DNA from: Candidatus Cryptobacteroides avicola
Lineage (GTDB): Bacteria > Bacteroidota > Bacteroidia > Bacteroidales > UBA932
Length of the DNA stretch: 34,796 nt
Assembly (NCBI GenBank): GCA_017695115.1
Contig: JADILV010000077.1
Span: forward strand, 1 to 34,796
Direction of reading: 5' to 3'
In this document: positions 25,337 to 33,779 of the stretch, piece by piece
How the letters are laid out: the number at the start of each line of letters is the position of its first letter
How positions within the stretch are numbered: position 1 is the stretch's first letter
Position numbers and translations under genes: made by a program
The notes under the pieces: generated by a model
Told to the model about the DNA's origin: nothing
What the model saw: the letters and a program-made list of their open reading frames with translations, nothing else
Database searches by the model: none

Positions 25337-25987
25337 ATGACAATACACAAGGCCGGCAGGGGAACGATATTATGCATCTGGGCGTTCTGCGCTCTGATGG
25401 TTTATCTTGTCCTCCACTATATCAGCTGTGTCTTTGTCTCTTATCCTCTGGCCGGAGCATTCATATTCTTCATGGGTTTTGTCCTGTATTTCTTCCGCGT
25501 GCCGGACAGGGAGACAGTCGCAAGCGAAAAGGCAGTGACGTCAGTGGCAGACGGAGAAGTCGTGATAATAGACAAAGTCTACGAAAGCGAATATATCAAG
25601 GGCGAGTGCATACAGGTCTCTGTCTATATGGATTTTTTCAATGTCCATGTCAATTTCTGGCCGATATCCGGAGAAGTGACATATTATAAATATCACCCGG
25701 GCAAATATCTTCTTGCCTTTCTTCCAAAAGCATCGGAACTGAACGAACATACCTCCGTGGCGGTAAAGAACATGTACGGGGAAGTGTTTTTCAAGCAGCT
25801 TGCCGGAACGTTTGCCAGAAGGATAGTCTGTTATGCGAAAGTGGGGAACACCAGTGAAAGGGGCTCCCAGTGCGGTATAATAAAATTCGGATCCAGGATT
25901 GACATGTACCTCCCTTTAGATGCCGATATCAAGGTAAAGGTGGGGGATGAGGTCAGAGCCTGTGAAACTATTATAGCAGAATTATAA
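25337..25987 (+). CDS. psd: Phosphatidylserine decarboxylase, short form
   Basis: The 216-residue proenzyme converts phosphatidylserine to phosphatidylethanolamine, the main membrane lipid of many Bacteroidota. It has one or two N-terminal membrane segments (about 10-52), then the decarboxylase fold: VADGEV (D72), MDFFNVHVNFWP (H104) and the self-cleavage site KFGSRIDM, where the chain breaks between G185 and S186 to make the pyruvoyl cofactor. The length matches the short PSD-A type (about 210-230). Phosphatidylserine synthase, the preceding enzyme in the pathway, is not in the window. The gene follows cdsA by 61 bp. Confidence 0.93.
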   Translation: MTIHKAGRGTILCIWAFCALMVYLVLHYISCVFVSYPLAGAFIFFMGFVLYFFRVPDRETVASEKAVTSVADGEVVIIDKVYESEYIKGECIQVSVYMDFFNVHVNFWPISGEVTYYKYHPGKYLLAFLPKASELNEHTSVAVKNMYGEVFFKQLAGTFARRIVCYAKVGNTSERGSQCGIIKFGSRIDMYLPLDADIKVKVGDEVRACETIIAEL

Positions 25988-25988
25988 A

Positions 25989-26114
25989 ATGAACGGAATT
26001 ACAACACCTGCCGGCCAGCCGGCATCTATTGAAATCTGCGGCGAGCCGGACGATTCAGTCCCCTTGTCGTGCAAGTCTGAATTTTTCAAAAAGGAGGGGA
26101 CATGGAAGAGCTGA
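25989..26114 (+). CDS. Possible 41-residue ORF between psd and the CNNM gene
   Basis: An ATG 2 nt after the psd stop opens a frame of 41 codons (MNGITTPAGQPASIEICGEP...), ending 13 bp inside the next gene. It contains two cysteines and no membrane segment, and I recognise no family. The tight spacing and the overlap of its stop with the next start could mean a coupled leader peptide or microprotein. A random ORF in a 114 bp gap is also easily possible. Confidence 0.25.
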   Translation: MNGITTPAGQPASIEICGEPDDSVPLSCKSEFFKKEGTWKS

Positions 26115-27445
26115 TCATCATTTTTGCACTTATCCTCCTGAACGGAATCTTTTCCATGTCGGAAATCGCGCTTATCTCGGCGCGTAAGTCCAGTCTGCAG
26201 ACAGATGCCGACAAAGGCCAGAAATCAGCCAAAAAAGCGTTGAAACTGGCCTCGGACCCGGACAAGTTCCTCTCCGCCGTACAGATAGGCATTACCCTGA
26301 TCGGGATTCTCACCGGTATTTTTTCGGGCAACAAGGTAGCGGCCGAGTTTACCAAGGTACTTGCGAATGCAGGCATGGCTTCAGGGGCCGCTTCAGCTGT
26401 CGCGCAGACTATAATCGTAATAATAGTTACATATTTCACCATCCTTCTCGGCGAACTTGTCCCGAAAAGGATAGCGATGAGCGCTTCCGAGAAGGTTGCC
26501 AAGATCGTTGCCGGACCTATGCGGGCGATTTCAGTGCTGACTTCGCCTTTTGTCTGGCTGCTTGCAAAAAGTACAGCCTGCGTGCTCAGGGTTTTGGGTG
26601 TAAAGGCCCAGGAGTCCAAGGTGACGGAAGAGGAAATCAAGTCGATAATACAGGAGGGGACGGATGAAGGTGAAGTGTCTCCTGTCGAGCAGGATATCGT
26701 GGACAGGGTATTCGCTTTGGGGGACCTGAAAGTCAGCACCATCATGACCCTGCGCAATGATATCGTGTTCCTTGATCTCGAGATGTCAGAAACGGAAATA
26801 AGGCATACGATCGAGGAAAACATCTTTGAAGCATATCCGGTAGTCGACGGGGACCTTGACCATGTGGTAGGAGTGCTGTCGCTTAAGGATTTTGTCCTGA
26901 ATGTAGGCAAGGAAGGCTTTGATCTGGGAAAAATGACCCATGATCCGGTATATTTCCATGAGAACATGAATGTCTATACCGTTCTCGAAGACATGAAACG
27001 GAAGAAGATCAGCAGGGCGCTGGTGTGCGATGAATTCGGATCATGCAGCGGTATCATCACCCTTAAGGATATCATGGAAGCTCTGGTCGGCACCGTCAAT
27101 GACGATCATCAGAAGGAGCCGGACATCGTGGCACGGCTTGACAATGACGGATGGATCGTGGACGGACAGTGCTCCATGTATGACTTCATAATGCATTTCG
27201 ACCTTGATGACGAGGTGCAGGATTATGAATACACGACGGTGGCCGGGCTTATCCTCGATGAACTTGACCACGTGCCGGTAGCGGGAGAGAAGGCCGTGTG
27301 GGGCAACTTCGAGTTTGAAGTGGTTGATATGGACGGCGCAAGGATAGATAAAGTGATAGTCAAGGATATCCGGAACCGGAAGGAAATCCGGTCAGACGAT
27401 GCTGAATCCGATGATAACGCCGGCAATCCTTCAGATTCCGAATAG
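26102..27445 (+). CDS. CNNM/CorC-HlyC family membrane protein with CBS pair
   Basis: The 447-residue protein belongs to the family labelled hemolysin or CorC-like, whose members are implicated in magnesium or other cation efflux. An N-terminal DUF21/CNNM membrane domain has about four hydrophobic segments (near 1-25, 55-80, 95-120 and 135-155) with LLNGIFSMSEIALISARKS and GELVPKRIA. It is followed by a CBS pair (about 210-335; IMTLRNDIVFLDLE, GVLSLKDFV, GIITLKDIMEALVG) that may bind adenine nucleotides. A CorC_HlyC domain (about 345-425; WIVDGQCSMYDF, TVAGLILDELDHVP) completes it. The start is backed by a strong AGGAGG (26092-26097) 4 nt upstream, unusual in this phylum. It converges with ispG with a 9 bp gap. 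Confidence 0.9.
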   Translation: MEELIIIFALILLNGIFSMSEIALISARKSSLQTDADKGQKSAKKALKLASDPDKFLSAVQIGITLIGILTGIFSGNKVAAEFTKVLANAGMASGAASAVAQTIIVIIVTYFTILLGELVPKRIAMSASEKVAKIVAGPMRAISVLTSPFVWLLAKSTACVLRVLGVKAQESKVTEEEIKSIIQEGTDEGEVSPVEQDIVDRVFALGDLKVSTIMTLRNDIVFLDLEMSETEIRHTIEENIFEAYPVVDGDLDHVVGVLSLKDFVLNVGKEGFDLGKMTHDPVYFHENMNVYTVLEDMKRKKISRALVCDEFGSCSGIITLKDIMEALVGTVNDDHQKEPDIVARLDNDGWIVDGQCSMYDFIMHFDLDDEVQDYEYTTVAGLILDELDHVPVAGEKAVWGNFEFEVVDMDGARIDKVIVKDIRNRKEIRSDDAESDDNAGNPSDSE

Positions 27446-27454
27446 AAAAAAAAG

Positions 27455-28789
27455 TCAGCGGGATTCTTCTATAAGCTTTAGAAGACAGTCTATAGCCTCG
27501 GTCTCGGGAACATGTCTCATGACCGGGGTTTTTCCTTTATATATGGAGACCTTGTGATCTCCTTCACCTACGTATCCCCAGTCGGCATCGGCCATTTCGC
27601 CAGGACCGTTCACTATGCATCCCATGACTGCGATGACCATTCCGTTGAGATGTGACGTGCGGCGCTTGACTTCATTGAATGTGGATTCCAGATTGTACAT
27701 TGTCCTGCCGCAGCCCGGACAGGCAATGTATTCCGGACGGTAGAATTTCCTTCTGGCAGCCTGCAGCAGTTCATCGCTCAGGTACGAGGCCGTTTCAGAT
27801 CCATCAAGAAGAATTTCTTCACCTGCTTCATCTGTATAGGTCCCTCTGATTTCCACTTCGTCTATTTTCCTGTCAAGCAACATCTTGCCGAAATCGCAGG
27901 ACATGTCAAGCATCAGGCGTTCGCGGGAAGGGGAGCGATATACGGCTACGGCCTTTTTCCCTTCGAGATTGAGTGAAACCATGGATGAGTGCAGCTTGTG
28001 GTCATACCTGTCGGCAAGATACTGTGCTACAGGTATTTCATTTACAGGGTCTTCCGTTAGTGAAACCCTGATGGTGTTTCCGATACCTTCTGACAGCAGG
28101 GATGAGATGCCTACAGCTGACTTTATCCTGCCGGAATCACCGTTGCCTGCTTCCGTTACCCCGAGGTGCAGGGGAAAGACTATGCCCCTTTCCTCCATGG
28201 CCTTCTGCAGGAGCCTGTAAGCCTCCACCATGACTACTGTGTTGCTGGCCTTAAGGGAGACAACCACATTGTAGAAGTCCTCGGCAACGCACATTTCTAT
28301 CCATTCCATTGCCGCTTCCTTCATGGCTAAAGGCGTGTTCCCGTACATTTCGGTAATTCTGGTGCCGAGCGAACCGTGGTTCAGCCCTATCCTGATGGCC
28401 GCTCCCGTCCTTTTGCATACCTGGACCAGACGGGTGAACTGGGATTTTGCCTGTTCGTGATCCCTGTGGAAATTGCCAGGGTTTATGCGTACCTTTTCCA
28501 CGACTTCTGCGGCCTCGATTGCGATTCCGGACGAGAAGTGCACATCCGCAACCAGCGGAGTCATGATGCCTTCGGCTCTGAGCCGGGACTTTATCTCTCT
28601 GAGAGCTTCGACCTCCCTGTGTCCGGGGACTGTCAGCCTTATGAGCTGTGCCCCAGCCTCATACATGCGTCTGCATTGTTCTGTACTGGCCTCGATATCG
28701 GCAGTATGCGTGTTGCACATTGTCTGGACTACGATAGGCAGGCCTGGACCGATCTTTATGTTTCCTACTGATGCTGTAATGGTTTTCAT
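27455..28789 (-). CDS. ispG: 4-hydroxy-3-methylbut-2-enyl diphosphate synthase (IspG/GcpE)
   Basis: This enzyme performs the penultimate step of the MEP isoprenoid pathway with a [4Fe-4S] cluster. The 444-residue product has the N-terminal TIM barrel (1-260; VQTMCNTHTAD, PLVADVHF, VRINPGN, IRIGLNHGSL, VSLKASNT, LGVTEAGNG) and the C-terminal cluster domain with C357, C360 and C391 (ACPGCGRT, GCIVNGPGE) and the catalytic E398. About 90 residues lie between them. E. coli-type enzymes have about 20 there, and the long form I know from Bacteroides has an extra A* domain of roughly 250 or more. This one therefore looks like a shortened long form. It is the last gene of the minus-strand run; its ATG overlaps the previous stop by one base (TAATG). 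Confidence 0.93.
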   Translation of the reverse strand: MKTITASVGNIKIGPGLPIVVQTMCNTHTADIEASTEQCRRMYEAGAQLIRLTVPGHREVEALREIKSRLRAEGIMTPLVADVHFSSGIAIEAAEVVEKVRINPGNFHRDHEQAKSQFTRLVQVCKRTGAAIRIGLNHGSLGTRITEMYGNTPLAMKEAAMEWIEMCVAEDFYNVVVSLKASNTVVMVEAYRLLQKAMEERGIVFPLHLGVTEAGNGDSGRIKSAVGISSLLSEGIGNTIRVSLTEDPVNEIPVAQYLADRYDHKLHSSMVSLNLEGKKAVAVYRSPSRERLMLDMSCDFGKMLLDRKIDEVEIRGTYTDEAGEEILLDGSETASYLSDELLQAARRKFYRPEYIACPGCGRTMYNLESTFNEVKRRTSHLNGMVIAVMGCIVNGPGEMADADWGYVGEGDHKVSIYKGKTPVMRHVPETEAIDCLLKLIEESR

Positions 28790-29727
28790 TATTGCCGCGG
28801 TGTTTGTGATGCTTCCAATTCCGGAGTATTCTCGTCAAGAGATCTGATAAGGCCTGCCTGTTCCTTGGCTTCGCGCCTGAGCTGATGTCTGGTCGACCCT
28901 ATCCTCTTGGTCAGCTGGAAATGTACTCCGACAGAGAAAATTATGTTTGAAGGGTAAGAATACCTGTAATAATAGTTGCTGTAGAAATCCGGTTGGTGGA
29001 GAGCCCCCATGGAGTATTTGTACATTGCCGTGAAATGTATTTCCACCGGATCGAATATGAAGGCGAATCCGCCTCCGCCCTTGATACCGTAGTCGAACCT
29101 TTTGTCAGTATCTATGAAACCATTGGCGACATCCGGTCTTACACCTTCTCCGGTCCTTTCGATGTTGAACCTGTAACCTGCAAAGAATCCGATGTTTACA
29201 AGCAGTTTCATTTTCCAGAAATCCACATGCAGGTGTGCGAGCACAGGGATTTCCAGCACGTCCATCACTGCCTGCCTGACACCGGTGTAGGGGCCTCCCA
29301 GATCGGGCCATACTTCCGTGTCTTTGTCCTGTTTGAAGCTGTACCCTTCTTTGGCGTAGACTATTCCGGCCTGGAAACCGAAATAAGGCATGTAGCCGAA
29401 CATTTTGCCGTATCGGGTGTAGAATATTCCGAAGTTATACGGGAAGAACAGGGATTTCTGCCTCATGCTCGGATTCCACATCACCTGGCTCATGCTCATA
29501 CCGTACTGGACACCTATCATCGAATAGTCGTTGATGATTATCTTTTTCTTGACTTCAACGGAATCCAGGTATGCTGCAAGGCTGTCGGAATCAGAAGGAA
29601 GCACGAATTCAGTCACTGTCCTGACAGTATCCTGCGCGGACTTTGCCTGCCCATAGGCAAGGGCAGGGGCAATGACCGCAGCTGCAACAAGTATGTTTTT
29701 TATCAAAAGAAGCTTCATCATTGTCAT
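28789..29727 (-). CDS. Outer-membrane beta-barrel protein (porin family-like)
   Basis: The 312-residue protein starts with a signal peptide (cleavage near ALAYGQA). About 45 polar residues follow, then strands rich in Tyr, Phe and Gly (SMIGVQYGMSMSQVMW, FGIFYTRYGKMFGYMPYFGFQAGIVY, LLVNIGFFAGYRFNIE, IIFSVGVHFQLTK), the pattern of a small outer-membrane barrel. A basic, helical tail (RHQLRREAKEQ) of about 35 residues follows the last strand, which is unusual because barrels generally end at the final strand. The ATG at 29727 overlaps the upstream stop as ATGA, supporting that start; M4 (29718) is an alternative. Function is unknown. It is coupled to the lipoprotein before it and ispG after it. 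Confidence 0.7.
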   Translation of the reverse strand: MTMMKLLLIKNILVAAAVIAPALAYGQAKSAQDTVRTVTEFVLPSDSDSLAAYLDSVEVKKKIIINDYSMIGVQYGMSMSQVMWNPSMRQKSLFFPYNFGIFYTRYGKMFGYMPYFGFQAGIVYAKEGYSFKQDKDTEVWPDLGGPYTGVRQAVMDVLEIPVLAHLHVDFWKMKLLVNIGFFAGYRFNIERTGEGVRPDVANGFIDTDKRFDYGIKGGGGFAFIFDPVEIHFTAMYKYSMGALHQPDFYSNYYYRYSYPSNIIFSVGVHFQLTKRIGSTRHQLRREAKEQAGLIRSLDENTPELEASQTPRQ

Positions 29728-31520
29728 TTGAACATTTCTCCAACATCGATACTTTGCGACAGCTCGGTCTTTTCCGGAATGTCAATAAGATCCGTCCCGT
29801 CTTCAAGCTTGTAGAAAAGGACCTTTTCAGGCTGTTTCCTCTCCAGAAGGTTGCCGGTATCCACTATACCGTTCCGGTTTACATCTTCGGTAAGCCGGAT
29901 GGAATATTTGCCGGCCTTGAGATACGGGAAAAGAAGCGTCTGGTCCGTGTCTATTATATATGACCTGAGTGTTTTGGAGCGCTTTTCGTCCAGCAGGTCC
30001 ACTATGTATTTATTCTTTACGTTTGACATGTTAATGGACAGGAGGCTCAGGGTCTCGTCGTTCGGAAGCGTAACCTTGACTTCCAGGCTGTCATTGTAGA
30101 ATCCGTTGATATCCTTGAACTTGCGTCCCGGGATATTCAGGAAATATTCGTACCCCGGAAGGAATTTCTCGGTAGGACGGATTACATATTTGCGCAGATT
30201 GAGACTGTCCTGCGTGACGGTGAACTTTCCTTTCGTCTCCTGCTGTCTCGGGTTGAGATAGCGGAATGTCACGGAATCGAAAGCCGACACTACCAGCGGG
30301 TATTTGAATTCCACCACAAAGCCGTTCTGCTCGATATTCTCTGCTTTTGAATCCACGGTGAATACCGCAGTCGTATCTTCTTTCTTGATGTCTTTTCTGG
30401 AACTTTTCCTGGCCATCAGCTCTTTCGGCTTGACCAGCTTGATTTCTTCAACGAAAGGGGAAAGGTTGCCAAGAGTGTCTGTCTTCATGTAGTCGACGTT
30501 CAGATAGAGCGTATCCGGCTGCGGTGCCGGGTCATTGACCCATATTTCCAGACTGTCCTGCTTGATGTTGAACTGCGTGATGAGTTTTTCATGAGGGACT
30601 CCCTTTATCCAGATAGAGTCTATCTGTGCATACGGGGCCATGAATGTGATGTATGCGGTGCGTTCTCCGACACGTTCGTAATTGTCTATCATCTGTGTGG
30701 ACGGAGTCTCCTTGAAAAGGTTAAGCGTGTACTCGGTCTTGCGGGCCTTGCAGGCGAGAGTATCTGTCATGAGATACTTGTACAGTTCAGGTACGGAATC
30801 CCTGACCCTGTTGACCGGTCTGACAAGAGAATCGAAGAAAGCCACCTGTTCGGATGTCGCATCGTATTTGTTGTCATAGTTGATGTCCATTATGGCGAAT
30901 AGCCTGTAGACGGTATCCTGGATATTTCTCAGACAGAAATACCCCCAGTCATCCGTCCTTCCGGCAGCAACCGGCCTCTGCAGGAAGATTGCCGAATCCG
31001 CCTGGTCTTTGTACAGCATGACTGTCGCTCCTTTTATTGGCATGAGCGTATTGCAGTCCTGGACCACTCCCGTAATGTACATCGAATCCACATCGGTTCC
31101 CGTGGAAAACGCCAGATTGTAGCCTGGAAACATGTTCCCCTCATTGTTGTCGGCTACGGCATTGGTTATATCCAGGGTGTATGTCTTGTTGGAATCCAGG
31201 TCGTTTTCAAAGTAGATGACAAGAGTCTTTCCCTTCATCTTGTATTTAGGCGGCTTTTCCATCGGCGGAGACAGGAAGATGCTCTGCTGGTCCTTTACTA
31301 CGACATATTCGTCGAATGTAAATTCGAGCTGGGTCTTGTGTACCGGTACGTTCTTGGTGCCCGGGTATGGATAAAGCTTGACGATCACCGGAGGTATGGT
31401 ATCCTTCGGCCCTCCGGACGGGGGAGTCGTGGTATTGGCGCAAGAATGTGAGAACATCACTGTTCCCAGTACAACACCGACCGGAATGGCCGGAATCAGA
31501 TTCTTCAAGAATTTCCTCAT
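29724..31520 (-). CDS. Ig-like domain lipoprotein
   Basis: The 598-residue protein has a signal sequence ending in a lipobox-like FSHSC with the lipidated Cys at residue 27, then CANTTTPPSGGPKD. The segment DTIPPVIVKLYPYPGTKNVPVHKTQLEFTFDEYV is the hallmark of the SbsA/Big_5 Ig-like domain (about 40-145) common in Bacteroidota lipoproteins. A carboxypeptidase-like beta module (about 148-215; ITGVVQDCNTLMPIKGATVMLY) and further beta-rich regions follow. There is no obvious catalytic motif. It is probably anchored in the outer membrane and may partner the barrel protein encoded next, with which it overlaps by 4 bp. It starts 26 nt after the rsh stop. Confidence 0.8.
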   Translation of the reverse strand: MRKFLKNLIPAIPVGVVLGTVMFSHSCANTTTPPSGGPKDTIPPVIVKLYPYPGTKNVPVHKTQLEFTFDEYVVVKDQQSIFLSPPMEKPPKYKMKGKTLVIYFENDLDSNKTYTLDITNAVADNNEGNMFPGYNLAFSTGTDVDSMYITGVVQDCNTLMPIKGATVMLYKDQADSAIFLQRPVAAGRTDDWGYFCLRNIQDTVYRLFAIMDINYDNKYDATSEQVAFFDSLVRPVNRVRDSVPELYKYLMTDTLACKARKTEYTLNLFKETPSTQMIDNYERVGERTAYITFMAPYAQIDSIWIKGVPHEKLITQFNIKQDSLEIWVNDPAPQPDTLYLNVDYMKTDTLGNLSPFVEEIKLVKPKELMARKSSRKDIKKEDTTAVFTVDSKAENIEQNGFVVEFKYPLVVSAFDSVTFRYLNPRQQETKGKFTVTQDSLNLRKYVIRPTEKFLPGYEYFLNIPGRKFKDINGFYNDSLEVKVTLPNDETLSLLSINMSNVKNKYIVDLLDEKRSKTLRSYIIDTDQTLLFPYLKAGKYSIRLTEDVNRNGIVDTGNLLERKQPEKVLFYKLEDGTDLIDIPEKTELSQSIDVGEMFK

Positions 31521-31546
31521 TATGAAAACCTACTTTTTGTTCCAGT

Positions 31547-33769
31547 TCAGATGTCGCTGCGGACAACGCTTGTAATCCCTTCGATCTTGTTCAGTTTCTT
31601 TATAAGTTTTTCCAGGTCTTCCTTATCATGTACATAAAGGTCGATGTAGCCCTCGAATATGCCTTCTTCGGTCCCAAGACAGAATTTCCTGATATTGACA
31701 CTCATGACAAGCGATATATATCTGGAAATTTCGTTGATTATGCCTATGCGGTCTACACCCTTGAGGGAAAGCCTTACCAGGAATGACCGGTCCGCGGCCT
31801 GTTCCCATACCGGCATCACTATCCTGTCTCCGTGCTTTGCCGCAATGCTGTTGGCTACGCTGCAGCTCTTCTTGTGGACGGTCACCGTTCCGTCCGATGC
31901 CAGGAATCCGACCACGCTGTCTCCCGGAATAGGGTTGCAGCAGTTCGCGATTACATATTTATGCTTGGTGTCGGATTCGTCATTGATGACATAGCTGTTT
32001 TTCTTTTCCTTGTTCTTGAACCACGGGAAACCCCATGATTTGCTCTGTTTCTCCTCGCTTTTCCTGATGATTTCTTCGAGATTGTTGAGCTTCAGCAGCC
32101 CTATTCCTACACGGAAGTACAGCTCATCGGCGTTGTCCTCGAATATTTCGTAGCCGTTTAGCATGGCCTTGACAGTGGAGTCATTCAGTTTGCCACCTAT
32201 GGCCGAAAGCTGCTCCTCTACCATTTTCCTGCCGATGTTTATGCTTTCCTGGCGCTCTCCTTTGAGATAGTCGAGTACGATGTTCTTGGCTTTTCTGGTT
32301 TTCAGGAACTGCAACCATTCGCGTTTCGGCTTTTCCGTTTCTGCGGTTATTATCTCCACCTGGTCACCTGTCTTGAGTTCGTATGACAGCGGCTCGAGCT
32401 TCATGTTCACTTTGGCCGCGATGGCCTTGTTGCCGATTTCAGAATGTATCGAATAGGCGAAATCCAGTGCCGTAGCCCCTTTCGGGATACGTTTCTGGTC
32501 TCCTTTCGGAGTAAATACGAAAATATCTGTAGTGGTAAGGTCGTTGTGGATGATATCGAGAAGCTCAAGGGCGTTGACGTCAGGGTTTACAAGGATTTCC
32601 TTGACCTTGCTGATCCAGCTGTCCATCTCGTTTTCGTTCTCGTCCACGAAACCGTCCTTCTTGTAGGTCCAGTGGGCGGCGATTCCCCTTTCCGCGATAT
32701 CATTCATTCTCGTAGTGCGGATCTGGACCTCTATCCATATCCCGGAATGACTCATCAGAGTACAGTGAAGGGCTTCGTATCCGTTGTTCTTAGGATGCTT
32801 TACCCAGTCTCTGATGCGGTCGCTCTTGTATCTGTATATTCCTGTGATTATGGAGAATACGTGGTAGCACTGGTCACGCTCGCTTTCCGTAGAGCCGGAG
32901 TTGGGGTTGAAAATGATCCTTACGGCATACAGGTCATAGACCTGCTCGAAAGTGATGCCTTTTGTGATCATCTTGTGCCAGATCGAATACGGGGTCTTTA
33001 CCCGCTTCTTGATTTCGAAATTGAATCCTGCCGCCGTAAGCGCTTCATTTATAGGCCGTATGAACTCATCGATCTCTTTTTCCTTGTCGTTGATGTTGCG
33101 GTTGATCTTCTCCGAAATTTCGTTGAAGGCCTGCGGTTCCTTGTATCTCAGCCAGATATCCTCCATTTCAGACTTCACCTCGTAAAGGCCGAGACGGTGT
33201 GCCAGCGGAATGAAGATGAACATGGTCTCGCTCAATATCTTGTCACGCTTGTATTCCGGCATGAACTCGATGGTCCTGCAGTTGTGAAGCCTGTCTGCGA
33301 GCTTTATCAGTACCACGCGTACATCGTCGTTGAGAGTCAGAAGGATACGTTTGAAATTCTCAGCCTGGATGCTGTTCTGCTTGGCCTTGTCTTCGTTGTC
33401 CAGGACAGTCTTTATCTTTGTCAGGCCGTCCACCAGCGAAGCGATCTTGTCTCCGAAGATATTGCGGATGTCATCTACCGTATAGTCGGTATCTTCCACC
33501 ACATCGTGAAGCAGGGCGGCGCAGATGGACTTGTAACCCAGTCCGATATTGCTTACAACTATCTGTGCCACGGCTATCGGATGCAGGATGTAAGGTTCTC
33601 CCGAGCGCCGCCTGACTCCTTTGTGGGCTTCATTTGCAAAGTCAAATGCTTTCTGGACCATGTCCAGCTCGCCCTGGTTGGCGCATCTTTTTCTTGCTGC
33701 TTCCTTGAGGTCGGCGTAGTCGCGTGCTATGACAGCGTAGTCCTGTTGTGTAAATTCTGAAATGGCCAT
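31547..33769 (-). CDS. rsh: Bifunctional (p)ppGpp synthetase/hydrolase (RelA/SpoT family)
   Basis: The 740-residue product controls the stringent-response alarmone. The domains in order are: HD hydrolase (about 45-200; ILHPIAVAQIV with H63, and ALLHDVVEDTDYT with H88, D89), so hydrolysis should be active; synthetase (about 255-375; VKTPYSIWHKM, YDLYAVRIIF, KNNGYEALHCTLM, EVQIRTTRMNDIAERG); TGS (about 410-470; DIFVFTPKGDQKRIPKGATALDFAYSIH); a zinc-finger or CC-like region with CCNPIPGD; and an ACT domain at the end (FLVRLSLKGVDRIGIINEIS). Length is normal for long RSH proteins. It follows yihY by 10 nt and precedes envelope genes. Whether it corresponds to RelA or SpoT cannot be settled here. 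Confidence 0.95.
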   Translation of the reverse strand: MAISEFTQQDYAVIARDYADLKEAARKRCANQGELDMVQKAFDFANEAHKGVRRRSGEPYILHPIAVAQIVVSNIGLGYKSICAALLHDVVEDTDYTVDDIRNIFGDKIASLVDGLTKIKTVLDNEDKAKQNSIQAENFKRILLTLNDDVRVVLIKLADRLHNCRTIEFMPEYKRDKILSETMFIFIPLAHRLGLYEVKSEMEDIWLRYKEPQAFNEISEKINRNINDKEKEIDEFIRPINEALTAAGFNFEIKKRVKTPYSIWHKMITKGITFEQVYDLYAVRIIFNPNSGSTESERDQCYHVFSIITGIYRYKSDRIRDWVKHPKNNGYEALHCTLMSHSGIWIEVQIRTTRMNDIAERGIAAHWTYKKDGFVDENENEMDSWISKVKEILVNPDVNALELLDIIHNDLTTTDIFVFTPKGDQKRIPKGATALDFAYSIHSEIGNKAIAAKVNMKLEPLSYELKTGDQVEIITAETEKPKREWLQFLKTRKAKNIVLDYLKGERQESINIGRKMVEEQLSAIGGKLNDSTVKAMLNGYEIFEDNADELYFRVGIGLLKLNNLEEIIRKSEEKQSKSWGFPWFKNKEKKNSYVINDESDTKHKYVIANCCNPIPGDSVVGFLASDGTVTVHKKSCSVANSIAAKHGDRIVMPVWEQAADRSFLVRLSLKGVDRIGIINEISRYISLVMSVNIRKFCLGTEEGIFEGYIDLYVHDKEDLEKLIKKLNKIEGITSVVRSDI

Positions 33770-33779
33770 ATCGCAGTTA

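Noticed and set aside
26086..26967. 293-codon minus-strand frame
   Set aside because: It is the shadow of the CNNM/CBS gene; its Ser/Thr-rich product reflects the reverse complement of conserved codons.
27446..27454. A-run between the CNNM gene and ispG as a terminator
   Set aside because: There is no hairpin before the run, and the gap is only 9 bp.
28993..29814. 273-codon plus-strand frame
   Set aside because: It is antisense to the barrel and lipoprotein genes, which have signal peptides and coupled starts. The product lacks any motif.
32444..33760. 438-codon open frame on the plus strand
   Set aside because: It lies wholly antisense to rsh, which has clear HD, synthetase, TGS and ACT domains. 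The translated product has no recognisable motif, and long antisense frames are common in such coding sequence.
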